Shown in pieces: positions 56,544-64,000 of a DNA stretch of 64,000 nt (the stretch's first letter is position 1; each line of letters starts with the position of its first letter). A model generated the notes under the pieces. That model was given only the letters and a program-made list of their open reading frames with translations. It was not told the DNA's origin and did not search any database. Origin of the DNA: Flavobacterium aquidurense (GTDB taxonomy: Bacteria > Bacteroidota > Bacteroidia > Flavobacteriales > Flavobacteriaceae); the NCBI RefSeq assembly GCF_001404985.1, contig NZ_JRLF01000006.1, forward strand, positions 310,001 to 374,000. Direction: 5' to 3'. Position numbers and translations under genes: made by a program.

Positions 56544-56578
56544 AAAAAAATCCCATTTCATAAGAAATGGGATTTTTT
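56544..56578 (-). terminator. Terminator downstream of the PRC-barrel gene
   Basis: AAAAAATCCCATTTC / GAAATGGGATTTTTT stem with a 4-nt loop; about 100 bp past the PRC-barrel stop on the minus strand. Confidence 0.85.
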
Positions 56579-56679
56579 ATATTTTTTTCAATTTATTCTG
56601 TCTAATATCACTAACTGGCCCTAGCCCGAAAAAATTGTATTTGCTTATAGCAATTTGAAAATAGTATTTGGTAAAAATA

Positions 56680-57192
56680 CTATTTGTTATCAAATTCCCT
56701 GCGGTTGTAAAAAGAGTCATCATCGCTATAATACACAGAATCAGGATCATTTTCAGGATAATAAGACTTCATTACTTTTCTTTCATATTCCCTGTTAAAA
56801 TTTTGCTGCGCATTATATCTGCTGGTGTTTCTAAAGGTATCGTATCCTATATTGTTAGCCATAACAATTTTTGTGTCTTTATTTATACTAACAGATCCAA
56901 TTGGTATGATAACATGACTGTCTCCGTCTTTATAAACAAACTCTCTTCCATTGTCGCTCGCTATAGCATCGTGAACCTCATTACGGCTATCTTCAATTAA
57001 TGCTTTATCTGCTTTTACATCCAGATATACAACACGTTTCATATCTTTATTAACCCAAAGATTATCAATTGTGCCTATAGTGCGGTTGTCAGCATCGACT
57101 ATTTTCCATCCCCGAACGTCAGAATAGTTTGAAGCAATTTTATAATCAGAAAGCTCGTCTAATTTGTATAAATTTCTATCTTTATTTTCCAT
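56680..57192 (-). CDS. PRC-barrel domain protein
   Basis: 170 residues, soluble. The PRC-barrel strands appear as YSDVRGWKIVDADNRTIGTIDNLWVNKDMKRVVYLDVKAD, then VIIPIGSVSINKDTKIVMAN. The C-terminal 50 residues are charged and Tyr-rich (NREYERKVMKSYYPENDPDS). PRC-barrel proteins act in RNA processing or photosynthesis and many stress proteins of unknown role have this domain. A small membrane protein gene (57299-57466) lies upstream on the same strand. Confidence 0.88.
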   Translation of the reverse strand: MENKDRNLYKLDELSDYKIASNYSDVRGWKIVDADNRTIGTIDNLWVNKDMKRVVYLDVKADKALIEDSRNEVHDAIASDNGREFVYKDGDSHVIIPIGSVSINKDTKIVMANNIGYDTFRNTSRYNAQQNFNREYERKVMKSYYPENDPDSVYYSDDDSFYNRREFDNK

Positions 57193-57298
57193 AATTTTTA
57201 TTTTAGCATTATAAGTATTTCCATTAATCGGCTGCAGGAACTTTTGAATTTATGGTATTTATACATTCATAAAAGTGTTTTATTCCGGCATTTGCTGA

Positions 57299-57466
57299 TT
57301 AATTTGTCGTATTGTCTGTACTTGTAGTATTTTCAATTTCTACATTGTTTTGAGTTTGTGTCTCGTTATCTCTCAAAAAGATATAATATATAATTGCTGA
57401 GATCAACAGGACCGCTACAATCCATGGCCATACCGGCTTCTTTTTCTCAATTTTAATTTCTGCCAT
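57299..57466 (-). CDS. Small single-pass membrane protein
   Basis: 55 residues: MAEIKIEKKKPVWPWIVAVL, a transmembrane segment (VAVLLISAIIYYIFL) and a Thr/Asn-rich hydrophilic tail (RDNETQTQNNVEIENTT). The start has a short K-rich cytosolic end, so the tail is likely outside. It lies 107 bp upstream of the PRC-barrel gene on the same strand, and similar small proteins accompany PRC-barrel proteins in flavobacterial genomes as far as I recall. Function unknown. Confidence 0.8.
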   Translation of the reverse strand: MAEIKIEKKKPVWPWIVAVLLISAIIYYIFLRDNETQTQNNVEIENTTSTDNTTN

Positions 57467-57686
57467 AACTTATGTTTTTTTGATTTATATAATAGTTTTT
57501 TAAATACTTTAATTAGTATACTTTAAAGATACAAATGCGATAAGTTTAGAAAGTATTTAATTTCAGCAGGATGTTACACAATTCCCAGTAGGTCATTTTA
57601 TTGATCCCAAAATATGAAATCACAATGTTTACCCAATTTACATCTTAATGATTTTCAGAATATTATCTTTAGTAAAATATAAAATT

Positions 57687-58064
57687 ATGTCAGATAAAAA
57701 CAAGAAGTCGTTTGGAGTTTGGATGGATTCGCACAACGCGATTATCGTAGGGAAAGAAAATGTTGATAATGGAGAATTTGTCGTATTGGGACATGTTAAA
57801 AATGCTGGGGCAGATAATAACTCCAATGAAAAAAATTCAAATAATCAGGAAATTAGCTTAACACACAAATTTTTCAAAGAGATTGCAGCTAAAATGCCTA
57901 ATATAGATCAAATTCATATTACAGGAACGGGACAAAGTCAGGAACAATTTATTAAATTTCTAGCCGAAACCCCACAGTATAAAAATGCAATATCAAGTGA
58001 AAGCACTTCTAATAAAATGAGTGATGAAAATTTCCTTGAATACATTGCAGAACATTTTAATTAG
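57687..58064 (+). CDS. Release-factor-like (baeRF/host-attachment type) small protein
   Basis: 125 residues from the ATG at 57687; the longer frame from 57648 adds a segment that does not look like this family. KKSFGVWMDSHNAIIVGKE is the opening strand pair, followed by LTHKFFKEIAAKMPNIDQIHITGTGQSQEQF and DENFLEYIAEHF. The pattern is like bacterial archaeo-eukaryotic release-factor-like proteins, which may rescue or silence ribosomes; this is inference. It is divergent from the PRC-barrel/small membrane genes and followed by its own terminator. Confidence 0.65.
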   Translation: MSDKNKKSFGVWMDSHNAIIVGKENVDNGEFVVLGHVKNAGADNNSNEKNSNNQEISLTHKFFKEIAAKMPNIDQIHITGTGQSQEQFIKFLAETPQYKNAISSESTSNKMSDENFLEYIAEHFN

Positions 58065-58086
58065 TCTTTTTCAAAAAAAATAAAAT

Positions 58087-58126
58087 AAGGCCTTAGATAA
58101 TTAGTATCTAAGGCCTTACTTTTTTT
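58087..58126 (+). terminator. Terminator after the release-factor-like gene
   Basis: AAGGCCTTAGATA / TATCTAAGGCCTT stem, 5-nt loop, then T-rich tail; 22 bp past the stop. Confidence 0.9.
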
Positions 58127-58268
58127 ACTCTTATAAGTACTGGTTCAAATCTTAGCAAATACAAGAATTTGAATGTCAAATTTCTATTTTATTATTAGTA
58201 AAAAGCTTATGTTTGTTTCTAAAATAATATATCCGCAAGTAACCAGAACTTTAATACCACAAAATAAT

Positions 58269-59048
58269 ATGTTCGTTTTTATTTATCAAATTGTAACAAA
58301 ACCCTTAACTTCAAAAATAATTCCTAATGAAATTTGTCCTGTCTGCAGCAAAAACGACAGCATAGAATTAACCTTATATATGAGGTATATTGCAATGGGA
58401 ATACCACTCTTTGGAATGGGAAGACGAACTGGTGTTGTTTGTACCAGTTGTGGTAATGTCCTTAAAAATCCCGATAGTTCTATTTTTGCAAGAAAAAAAT
58501 ACTCAGATAATGTAGCTGCAGCTATAAAGGATATTCGAGCCAGTCATAAAAGAACTTTATGGCAATTAGTGTATCCGTGGTCGATTTGGTTTGTTATTCC
58601 TGTTCTTATTTTAATTATGTTAGGTATTAGTTCAATTAACAAAAGAAATACGAGCGAAAAAGCTAAGGAATATGCTGAACTGTTAATGCATCCACAAATA
58701 GGAGATATTTATAAATCAACCTGGTATGAAAACAATTTATCTACCGGAGTATTGGTTAAGTTAATGCGTATTGATGGCGATACACTGTTTATAGTAAAAA
58801 CCAAGAAAAATATCCCGATGAGTTTTGCCCAGGAAGAGTGGAATAAACTCACAGCAGATCCCGAAGCATTTGAGACTAAAGAATATAAAATAAAGAAATT
58901 TTCATTATTAAAAGAAACTAATTTTGGCAACTTTTTTATGTACAATACTGATACAAATAAAAAAGACTATCCCGTATTTTTAGGTTCTGTACTCAATAGC
59001 AAATCCGAAATGGATCTGGGTTTTGAAACTATAGAACGTAAAAAATAA
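58269..59048 (+). CDS. Zinc-ribbon membrane protein of unknown function
   Basis: 259 residues from the ATG at 58269 (MFVFIYQIVTKPLTSK); the longer frame from 58173 adds 32 unconvincing residues. A zinc ribbon is formed by CPVCSKND and CTSCGNVL. After a cytosolic stretch a single transmembrane segment follows (IWFVIPVLILIMLGIS), then a 130-residue domain with FIVKTKKNIPMSFAQEEWNKL. Function unknown; such membrane zinc ribbons are common in Bacteroidota. Confidence 0.72.
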   Translation: MFVFIYQIVTKPLTSKIIPNEICPVCSKNDSIELTLYMRYIAMGIPLFGMGRRTGVVCTSCGNVLKNPDSSIFARKKYSDNVAAAIKDIRASHKRTLWQLVYPWSIWFVIPVLILIMLGISSINKRNTSEKAKEYAELLMHPQIGDIYKSTWYENNLSTGVLVKLMRIDGDTLFIVKTKKNIPMSFAQEEWNKLTADPEAFETKEYKIKKFSLLKETNFGNFFMYNTDTNKKDYPVFLGSVLNSKSEMDLGFETIERKK

Positions 59049-59121
59049 AATTACTGTTTATTTAATGTTTTGAGCCGGTAATCAACGTTATTACCAGCTT
59101 CTATAAAAATTTGTTCAATCA

Positions 59122-59149
59122 AGCTGTAACAACATCCTTTGTTACAGCT
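59122..59149. repeat. 11 bp perfect inverted repeat
   Basis: AGCTGTAACAA and TTGTTACAGCT around a 6-nt loop, 73 bp after the zinc-ribbon gene; no T tail follows, so it may be a weak terminator or an operator. Confidence 0.55.
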
Positions 59150-59721
59150 AATGAAATAGGTTTAATATCAGAATCTTTTAGATTTTGCCTATTTTCTTCT
59201 CCACTACATTATAACTGTTTTATACTCCGTAAACAGCGGTTACTTTTCAATTCCTACATTACAATCATTAAAAAAAAGAAGGCTTTATTTTATTATAATT
59301 AAAAGTTCTCTCTGAATAAAAGTAACTTAAACTTGTTCTGAAATCACGACGAAATGAATTATATTCTGAAATAATTCCTGTCCATTCTACTGATTCTCAA
59401 GTACTCTAATTACAAATCCGAAAAAAAAGTAAGGGTTGACCAATATTTAGAAAATATTTTTACCCATAATTAACCGAAAACAGCCCCAAATCATCCACAC
59501 TGGATATTTACGTACCTAAAATCGTACTTTTTTACTCCCCATCCTAATTGTTATTAATCAACTTTGCAGTAATGGATTACAAAAACGTTGTTTTTTATTT
59601 TCGTATTGATTCATTCTGATTTTTAAAATCAGGAAAAGTCATTCGTCTCGATCTAATAATGTTTTCACGATCTATTATTTACTAACCATTAATTATTTAA
59701 TAACCACAAAAACTTTTAAAA
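59150..59721. other. Long intergenic region before the PL14-like gene
   Basis: About 570 bp. No convincing gene; it includes a short C-rich TTTACGTACCTAAAATCGTAC stretch (59507-59530, with GTAC repeated) that could be a regulatory site upstream of the polysaccharide-lyase gene. Not tested. Confidence 0.4.
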
Positions 59722-60519
59722 ATGAAAAAATTTCTAAAATTAACAAGTTTACTATTTATTACTGCAGTAGTGTTTAATTCCTGCGAAAAGGAACAAGATT
59801 TAAATGTGTCACAAAGCGTTACCAAAGACGAACAAACAATCGTTAACAATGATGTGACAAAAAGTACTAATAAAGATGCCGTCCAGGCAAATGCTGCTTT
59901 AGCCGGTGGCGGTGCCGGAGCCAGAACGCTCACATTGCAAACCAACACATTATCTTGTCCTGGAGGTTTGTGTACATCGTATGGTGTTTGGTCAGAGGGC
60001 GTTTACACGGTTTGGTTTCAGATGAAATTTAATTCTGGATTTTATTGGAGCAGAGGCGGTAAATGCGGATATGGAATACTAATTGGTGATCAGAACACCG
60101 GTGGCGATCCAGGATGGGATGGCAATGGCGGTAGTGCGAGATTTATGTGGTATTGTCCAAATGGATCAAACACTGCAAAAGGAAGCGGAGCTTATCTTCA
60201 GCCTTATGTTTATTATAAAGATCAGCCGGGGCAATTTGGTAATGATTTTGGAAAAAAATATTATATACAAGAAGGGGTTACTTATAACTGCCAGATATCT
60301 GTTAAGTTAAATACAGGATCAAATACGAACGGATATGTCAAATATTATGTAAATGGTACCGAAATCCTGAATCAAACAATTCGTTGGGTAACTAATGATG
60401 CTAAACGAAATGTAAATGCAGTAAGTCTTCACACCTTCCGTGGCGGTAGTCAAAGTTACTGGACAGCTCCTGTAACAAGTTCTATATATTATGCCAGTGC
60501 ATCTTGGGATGCTCAATAA
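59722..60519 (+). CDS. Polysaccharide lyase family 14-like lipoprotein
   Basis: 265 residues. The lipobox (AVVFNSCEKE) makes it a lipoprotein. The jelly-roll contains TVWFQMKFNSGFYWSRGGKCGYG, SARFMWYCPNG, KKYYIQEGVTYNCQISVKLNTGS and WVTNDAKRNVNAVSLHTFRGG, matching PL14 in its order of conserved Trp/Gly/Arg stretches. PL14 enzymes cleave alginate or related uronates by beta-elimination. The catalytic residues were not located. It is monocistronic, with a terminator at 60545. Confidence 0.75.
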   Translation: MKKFLKLTSLLFITAVVFNSCEKEQDLNVSQSVTKDEQTIVNNDVTKSTNKDAVQANAALAGGGAGARTLTLQTNTLSCPGGLCTSYGVWSEGVYTVWFQMKFNSGFYWSRGGKCGYGILIGDQNTGGDPGWDGNGGSARFMWYCPNGSNTAKGSGAYLQPYVYYKDQPGQFGNDFGKKYYIQEGVTYNCQISVKLNTGSNTNGYVKYYVNGTEILNQTIRWVTNDAKRNVNAVSLHTFRGGSQSYWTAPVTSSIYYASASWDAQ

Positions 60520-60544
60520 TATTACGCTCTAAAGGATAATAAAT

Positions 60545-60577
60545 AAAAAGCCCATTTCTTAGAAAATGGGCTTTTTT
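60545..60577. terminator. Bidirectional terminator between PL14-like and SnoaL-like genes
   Basis: AAAAAGCCCATTT / AAATGGGCTTTTT stem with short loop and A/T arms, ending both convergent genes. Confidence 0.9.
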
Positions 60578-60611
60578 ATGTTTTTTTTCAAGTATCAAAT
60601 TGTCAATTGCT

Positions 60612-61052
60612 TTATTGATTTACTTTGTTTTTTTCCTGCCATTCAAAAGTTCCTGTGCGCTTGGCAATAAACCAATTATTATCGATACGAATGTAATCGT
60701 CTTTATAAATTGCACCAATTTTGGTCATCATTTTTTTTCCATTCTCGTTGCCTATCAATGTTATTAGACAATAACAAGTTCCTTTGGCAGTATCTCCATC
60801 TAAAGTCAAAAACTGCTGACCGTTAAAATGATAAACAGTCTCTATTTCGCTAAGAAATTTTGCAAATGCTGACGCCATCGTTTTTCTTCCTTCCAATTTT
60901 AAAATTGTTTTACCCTCAATAATAGTTTCTGATATCGCATTTTCAGAAAATAATTGTACCTGATTGCTAAAATCTTTTTTATCTCCAAGAATAGAAATCT
61001 TATCAACAAGTTCTTTAAGTAAAATCCTATCTTCTAATTCTTTATGATTCAT
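60612..61052 (-). CDS. Cytosolic SnoaL/NTF2-like protein
   Basis: 146 residues, no signal peptide. The NTF2-like fold is suggested by the helix EDRILLKELVDKISILGDKKDF, the FSENAISETI strand, and YHFNGQQFLTLDGDTAKGTCYCLITLIG. The end, FIAKRTGTFEWQEK, is the family's last strand. No catalytic residues can be named. It is convergent with the PL14-like gene and upstream of the oxidoreductase region on the same strand (141 bp). Confidence 0.8.
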   Translation of the reverse strand: MNHKELEDRILLKELVDKISILGDKKDFSNQVQLFSENAISETIIEGKTILKLEGRKTMASAFAKFLSEIETVYHFNGQQFLTLDGDTAKGTCYCLITLIGNENGKKMMTKIGAIYKDDYIRIDNNWFIAKRTGTFEWQEKNKVNQ

Positions 61053-61192
61053 AATGTATATTTTTTTTTTTTAAAATGACAGGCAAGTAATAGTCATTTT
61101 TGAAAATAATGATTGGTATTATTTTAAAATAAAGGCTATCTAAAAATAGCGATAGCCTTTATAAAAACAGTTGTCTTATATAAAAAATAATA

Positions 61193-62239
61193 TCATGAAA
61201 CAGTTAGAACAATCTTTCCCTGAATGTGGCCTTTGGCAGCTCGTTGATGTGCTAACCTTGCATTAGCAAGCGGAAAAGAACTATCGATAACAACACGAAT
61301 TATTCCCTGATCAAGTAAGCTTGCAAGTTTTTTAAGTTGTGTACCATTAGAGCGGACCTGAGTTGCTGAAACTGTTACGCCTAATTTTTCAGCTTCTTCG
61401 GCACCGGAGAATCCAAGAGGAAAAATTGGAAATAATGCTCCTCCAGGTTTTAATGTGCGTAAAAAACGACCACTTTCAGCGCCTCCAACTGAATCGATCA
61501 CAAGATCTATATCGTGTACAATATCTTCTGCCGAAAATTTAGTATAATCTATAAATTCATCAGCCCCCAGTTCTCGCAACAATACTTCTTGTTTTCCTGA
61601 TGCGACTGCGATAACTTTTGCCCCTTTCCATTTTGCAAGCTGAACAGCAAAATGTCCAACTCCGCCTCCGGCTCCATTTATTAGCACAGTCTTACCTTCC
61701 AGAGAAACTGGTTCGTGTTTGTTAGGCTGCAATGGATTTTGTTCGTCATGCCCCACTTCTATCATGAACTGCCAGGCCGTAAGCAGCGACATTGGTGCAG
61801 CAGCTGCATGTAAATGATCTATGTTTTTTGGTTTTAATGCAATTTCTGAAACAGGCACGTTTACATATTCAGCATAAGCCTGACTGGGACCGTAACTAGG
61901 GAAACGAACCATCGAATAGACTTCATCGCCTATAGAGAATTCCTTCACATCATTAGCAACTGCGTCAATGATACCAGAAATATCTGTACCTAAAATTATA
62001 GGAAAAGGAACCTTTGGCTGCCATTCAGGAGGTAACATTTTATATCCGTCACGCAAATACCAATCCGGTGGATTAACTCCTATTGCATGAACTCTTACTC
62101 TTACCTCTCCACTATTTAATTCTGGAATAGGAGCATCTTCGTAAATCAATACCTCAGGACCTCCAAACTCATGTTGGCGAATCGATTTCATTACTTTAGC
62201 GTGGTCCTTATTATCTATTTTATTTTTTAATTGTTCCAT
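61193..62239 (-). CDS. NADPH-dependent quinone oxidoreductase, zinc-free MDR
   Basis: 348 residues. The N-terminal GroES-like part has YEDAPIPELNSGEVRVRVHAIGVNPPDWYLRDG, and the Rossmann part has the nucleotide-binding GAGGGVGHFAVQLAKWKGAKVIAVASG. The zinc ligands of alcohol dehydrogenases are missing, so it is of the QOR/zeta-crystallin type reducing quinones or enones with NADPH. It is divergent from an HxlR regulator (130 bp apart), a pairing seen in electrophile and quinone defence systems. Confidence 0.92.
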   Translation of the reverse strand: MEQLKNKIDNKDHAKVMKSIRQHEFGGPEVLIYEDAPIPELNSGEVRVRVHAIGVNPPDWYLRDGYKMLPPEWQPKVPFPIILGTDISGIIDAVANDVKEFSIGDEVYSMVRFPSYGPSQAYAEYVNVPVSEIALKPKNIDHLHAAAAPMSLLTAWQFMIEVGHDEQNPLQPNKHEPVSLEGKTVLINGAGGGVGHFAVQLAKWKGAKVIAVASGKQEVLLRELGADEFIDYTKFSAEDIVHDIDLVIDSVGGAESGRFLRTLKPGGALFPIFPLGFSGAEEAEKLGVTVSATQVRSNGTQLKKLASLLDQGIIRVVIDSSFPLANARLAHQRAAKGHIQGKIVLTVS

Positions 62240-62264
62240 TTTTATTTGTGTTATTAATAAGATA

Positions 62265-62335
62265 CAAAAGTAAATTAACAGTATATTTGTCGCAAGTATG
62301 TACTAAATAGTATCTTATATACCAAAAAGTATGTA
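62265..62335. promoter_or_regulatory. Divergent promoter and operator of the quinone-reductase/HxlR pair
   Basis: On the minus strand TTG (62293-62295), a 20 bp spacer and TACTTTTG (62265-62272) form the reductase promoter. The dyad TACT-AAAT-AGTA (62301-62312) and two direct copies of AAGTATGTA (62294-62302 and 62327-62335, 33 bp or about three helical turns apart) are candidate HxlR operators. Confidence 0.5.
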
Positions 62336-62369
62336 TTATTGACAATCAATTAGTTACACTTAATAAAAA

Positions 62370-62726
62370 ATGAAAAATAAAATAATAAATTCTGAAACTG
62401 TACAAATGTGTGGCGTAGATTATGCATTTAAACGAATTGGTGGAAAATATAAAGGACGTATTTTATGGCATTTACATTCAAAAACAGTATTGCGTTATGG
62501 CGAGTTGAGCAGAACTTTACCGGATATTACTACTAAGATGCTGACTCAAACTTTGCGTGAATTAGAAGAAGACAAATTGATAACCAGAGAAGTATATCAT
62601 GTAGTACCTCCAAAAGTTGAATATTCGCTGAGCAGCACAGGTATGGAACTAATACCGTTTATCAAACATTTGCATAATTGGGGTAATGAACAACTCGAAA
62701 AAGAAAATGCAACATGTGAAAATTAA
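62370..62726 (+). CDS. HxlR family transcriptional regulator
   Basis: 118 residues. A winged helix is marked by YAFKRIGGKYKGRILWHL, LRYGELSRTLPDITTKMLTQTLRELEEDKLITREVYHVVPPKVEYSLS. A conserved Cys near the N-terminus (C14 in MCGVDYAFK) is at the place of the redox-sensing Cys of QorR/YodB-type members; another lies near the C-terminus. The gene is divergent from a zinc-free quinone oxidoreductase, so an electrophile or oxidant sensor controlling that enzyme is a reasonable model. Confidence 0.92.
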   Translation: MKNKIINSETVQMCGVDYAFKRIGGKYKGRILWHLHSKTVLRYGELSRTLPDITTKMLTQTLRELEEDKLITREVYHVVPPKVEYSLSSTGMELIPFIKHLHNWGNEQLEKENATCEN

Positions 62727-62796
62727 GCAATCTATAAACCTTTTTTAAAGAATTCATTTTTTTAAATAAGATCAAGAAGACCACTTTACAAATAAG

Positions 62797-63273
62797 TTAC
62801 ACTTTGTCAATTCCCGAAAGTTTGGAATTTAAAGTCATCAATTCTAATTTTTTCCTTTTATGATACTGGCCTAAAACAACCCAAAGACCTATTAAAAAGA
62901 AAAAAACACCCAAAGCTCCCAAAATTAGTGGATCAATCAAAAAGACATACATTCCATTAATCTCTGCGTTATCCGGATTATTCGGATCATAAAAAACCTT
63001 AACCTTGCTTCCTTCCATATAATTGGGAGAATAATATGCTACAGAAGAAGTAAATTTTATTTGCTGACCGGATTTTGCAACAAATGAAACAAATGGGTAA
63101 TAAACCATTGTATTCTTGCTCGAAACAGGTATAAATTTAATAATTGTGCCACTGGTAAACTCTGCCTTTGAAAAGAAATTTTGTTTATTACTAAAAAGAT
63201 AAATTGCTAAGGCTAAAAAAAATAAGCCAGGCAGAAAGTAAACATACATACCAGCAGAAATATATCGTTTCAT
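62797..63273 (-). CDS. DUF3592 membrane protein
   Basis: 158 residues, two membrane segments (YVYFLPGLFFLALAIYLFS near the start and PLILGALGVFFFLIGLWVVL near the end) with a periplasmic beta domain between (SGTIIKFIPVSSKNTMVYYPFVSFVAKSGQQIKFTSSVAYYSPNYMEGSKVKVFYDPNNPDNAEI). The DPNNP motif is typical of DUF3592. Function of the family unknown. Confidence 0.88.
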   Translation of the reverse strand: MKRYISAGMYVYFLPGLFFLALAIYLFSNKQNFFSKAEFTSGTIIKFIPVSSKNTMVYYPFVSFVAKSGQQIKFTSSVAYYSPNYMEGSKVKVFYDPNNPDNAEINGMYVFLIDPLILGALGVFFFLIGLWVVLGQYHKRKKLELMTLNSKLSGIDKV

Positions 63274-63451
63274 AATTTATTTAATAACTATATTTTATGG
63301 TATCTATTGTAATTGACCAATTTTGAATTTGAGCTCAAATTTAACCGTTTATAATTGATAAAAACAATAAAAATATTCCTAAAAGAAGATTTTCTTCTAA
63401 TCAACTTAGAGTCCATTTTTTATTTAAAAATGTTAAAATAGGTTTCAAATT
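63274..63451. other. Intergenic region, no gene
   Basis: About 180 bp between the DUF3592 gene and the kinase remnant; nothing is recognised. Confidence 0.5.
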
Positions 63452-63667
63452 ATAATTTGCATTGAAGATAACGGAATTGGATTTGATGAAGAATTTGCTC
63501 CCAAAATTTTTGATCCATTCTATCGATTACATAACACAGGTCAATATGCGGGCAGCGGTCTTGGACTTACATTAGTAAAAAAAATAATAGACAATCATTA
63601 CGGCTTCATAAAAGCGTCCAGTAAAATTAATTCAGGAACAAAAATGTTTATTTATATTCCTATGTAG
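63452..63667 (+). pseudogene. C-terminal histidine-kinase remnant
   Basis: 72 codons without a start give IICIEDNGIGFDEEFAPKIF, DPFYRLHNTGQYAGSGLGLT and LVKKIIDNHYGFIKASSKINSG, the G1, F and G2 boxes of an HATPase domain. All of the kinase before the G1 box is missing. A second unlinked remnant of this type lies at 15416. Confidence 0.85.
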
Positions 63668-63749
63668 AGATTTATAAATGATCATTTCTTATAAAAGTAA
63701 CGATTGCAAAACCATTGATTATAATAGCATATAATACAAAAATTATAAG

Positions 63750-64000
63750 CTATAAATCTTTTACGTTAGCTATTATCAGCTCATTATCAAAGGTATAAAC
63801 CCTTGGTATACCTGTTGCAATATTTACTTTTACAATATCAAGCGGACTTATTTTTTCCAGATACATCATCAGCGATCTCAGGCTATTGCCATGAGCAACA
63901 AGTAATACATTTTGTCCCATTTTTAATTTTGGCTCGATTTGTTCTTTATAATAAGGAACCACGCGATTGTAAGTGTCTAAAAGGCTTTCGCCACCTGGAG
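63750..64000 (-). CDS. gpmA: Phosphoglycerate mutase (BPG-dependent), C-terminal part
   Basis: The visible 83 codons run off the right edge. The product has the catalytic-region text PGGESLLDTYNRVVPYY, and LLVAHGNSLRSLMMYLEKISPLDIVKVNIATGIPRVYTFD, including the HGNSLR motif with the second catalytic His. It belongs to the histidine-phosphatase superfamily and interconverts 2- and 3-phosphoglycerate in glycolysis. The N-terminal RHG motif would lie outside the window. Confidence 0.88.
   Translation of the reverse strand, partial: PGGESLLDTYNRVVPYYKEQIEPKLKMGQNVLLVAHGNSLRSLMMYLEKISPLDIVKVNIATGIPRVYTFDNELIIANVKDL

Overview
The window is a 64 kb piece of an AT-rich Bacteroidota chromosome, most likely a Flavobacterium or close relative. 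The evidence is a T9SS type A sorting-domain protein, TonB-dependent receptor and PL14/GH43 carbohydrate enzymes, absence of Shine-Dalgarno motifs, promoters of the TTTG-N17-20-TAnnTTTG type, and frequent short bidirectional hairpin terminators. No rRNA, tRNA, CRISPR array or complete insertion sequence was seen. Species assignment is inference.

Layout. 1-4.4 kb: end-clipped secreted hydrolase, SnoaL-like protein, two aldo/keto reductases divergent from an AraC regulator, and a small winged-helix-like protein. 4.5-8.6 kb: polyphosphate kinase and Kup potassium transporter. 8.6-10.3 kb: a gene remnant, an ABM-fold protein and a DUF4833 protein. 10.5-13.6 kb: a minus-strand group of SDR, phytanoyl-CoA-dioxygenase-like protein, an unannotated 50-residue membrane ORF, CDP-alcohol phosphatidyltransferase and GtrA. 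A promoter followed by a poly-cysteine leader ORF precedes the dioxygenase. 13.7-15.7 kb: a decayed zone (broken paralogue of the 4.1 kb gene, a cold-shock gene, a DUF2867 remnant abutting a histidine-kinase remnant). 15.7-19.4 kb: LytTR regulator, four-PAS histidine kinase and single-domain receiver. 20-27.7 kb: surface/secreted module (small PPPPG protein, T9SS protein, beta-rich secreted protein, Ig-like/DUF3494 lipoprotein, OmpA protein). 27.8-33.5 kb: an unknown protein, an XRE regulator and a 1416-residue STAND NTPase, a candidate defence gene. 33.7-38.9 kb: amino-acid permease flanked by a full and a truncated copy of the truC 5' end, DUF1826, an exported Ppx/GppA-like protein and a Roadblock-like protein. 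39-40.9 kb: MFS transporter and GNAT.

The most unusual region is 41.5-52.2 kb. A tandem double AraC-domain regulator, apparently broken at three poly-A tracts, is followed by eight same-strand genes: two paralogous small beta-rich proteins, another beta-rich protein, a Nudix hydrolase, a protein with a possible Cys/His active site, a 973-residue protein, a phage tail-collar protein and a 728-residue glycosyltransferase-methyltransferase-glycosyltransferase fusion. None has a signal peptide, and the set ends at a perfect palindromic terminator. I cannot match it to a described system and regard it as the best candidate for new biology.

52.2-64 kb: TonB-dependent receptor, GH43, PRC-barrel and small membrane stress-type proteins, a zinc-ribbon membrane protein, a PL14-like lipoprotein, SnoaL-like protein, a quinone oxidoreductase divergent from an HxlR regulator, DUF3592, a second histidine-kinase remnant and the C-terminal part of phosphoglycerate mutase running off the window.
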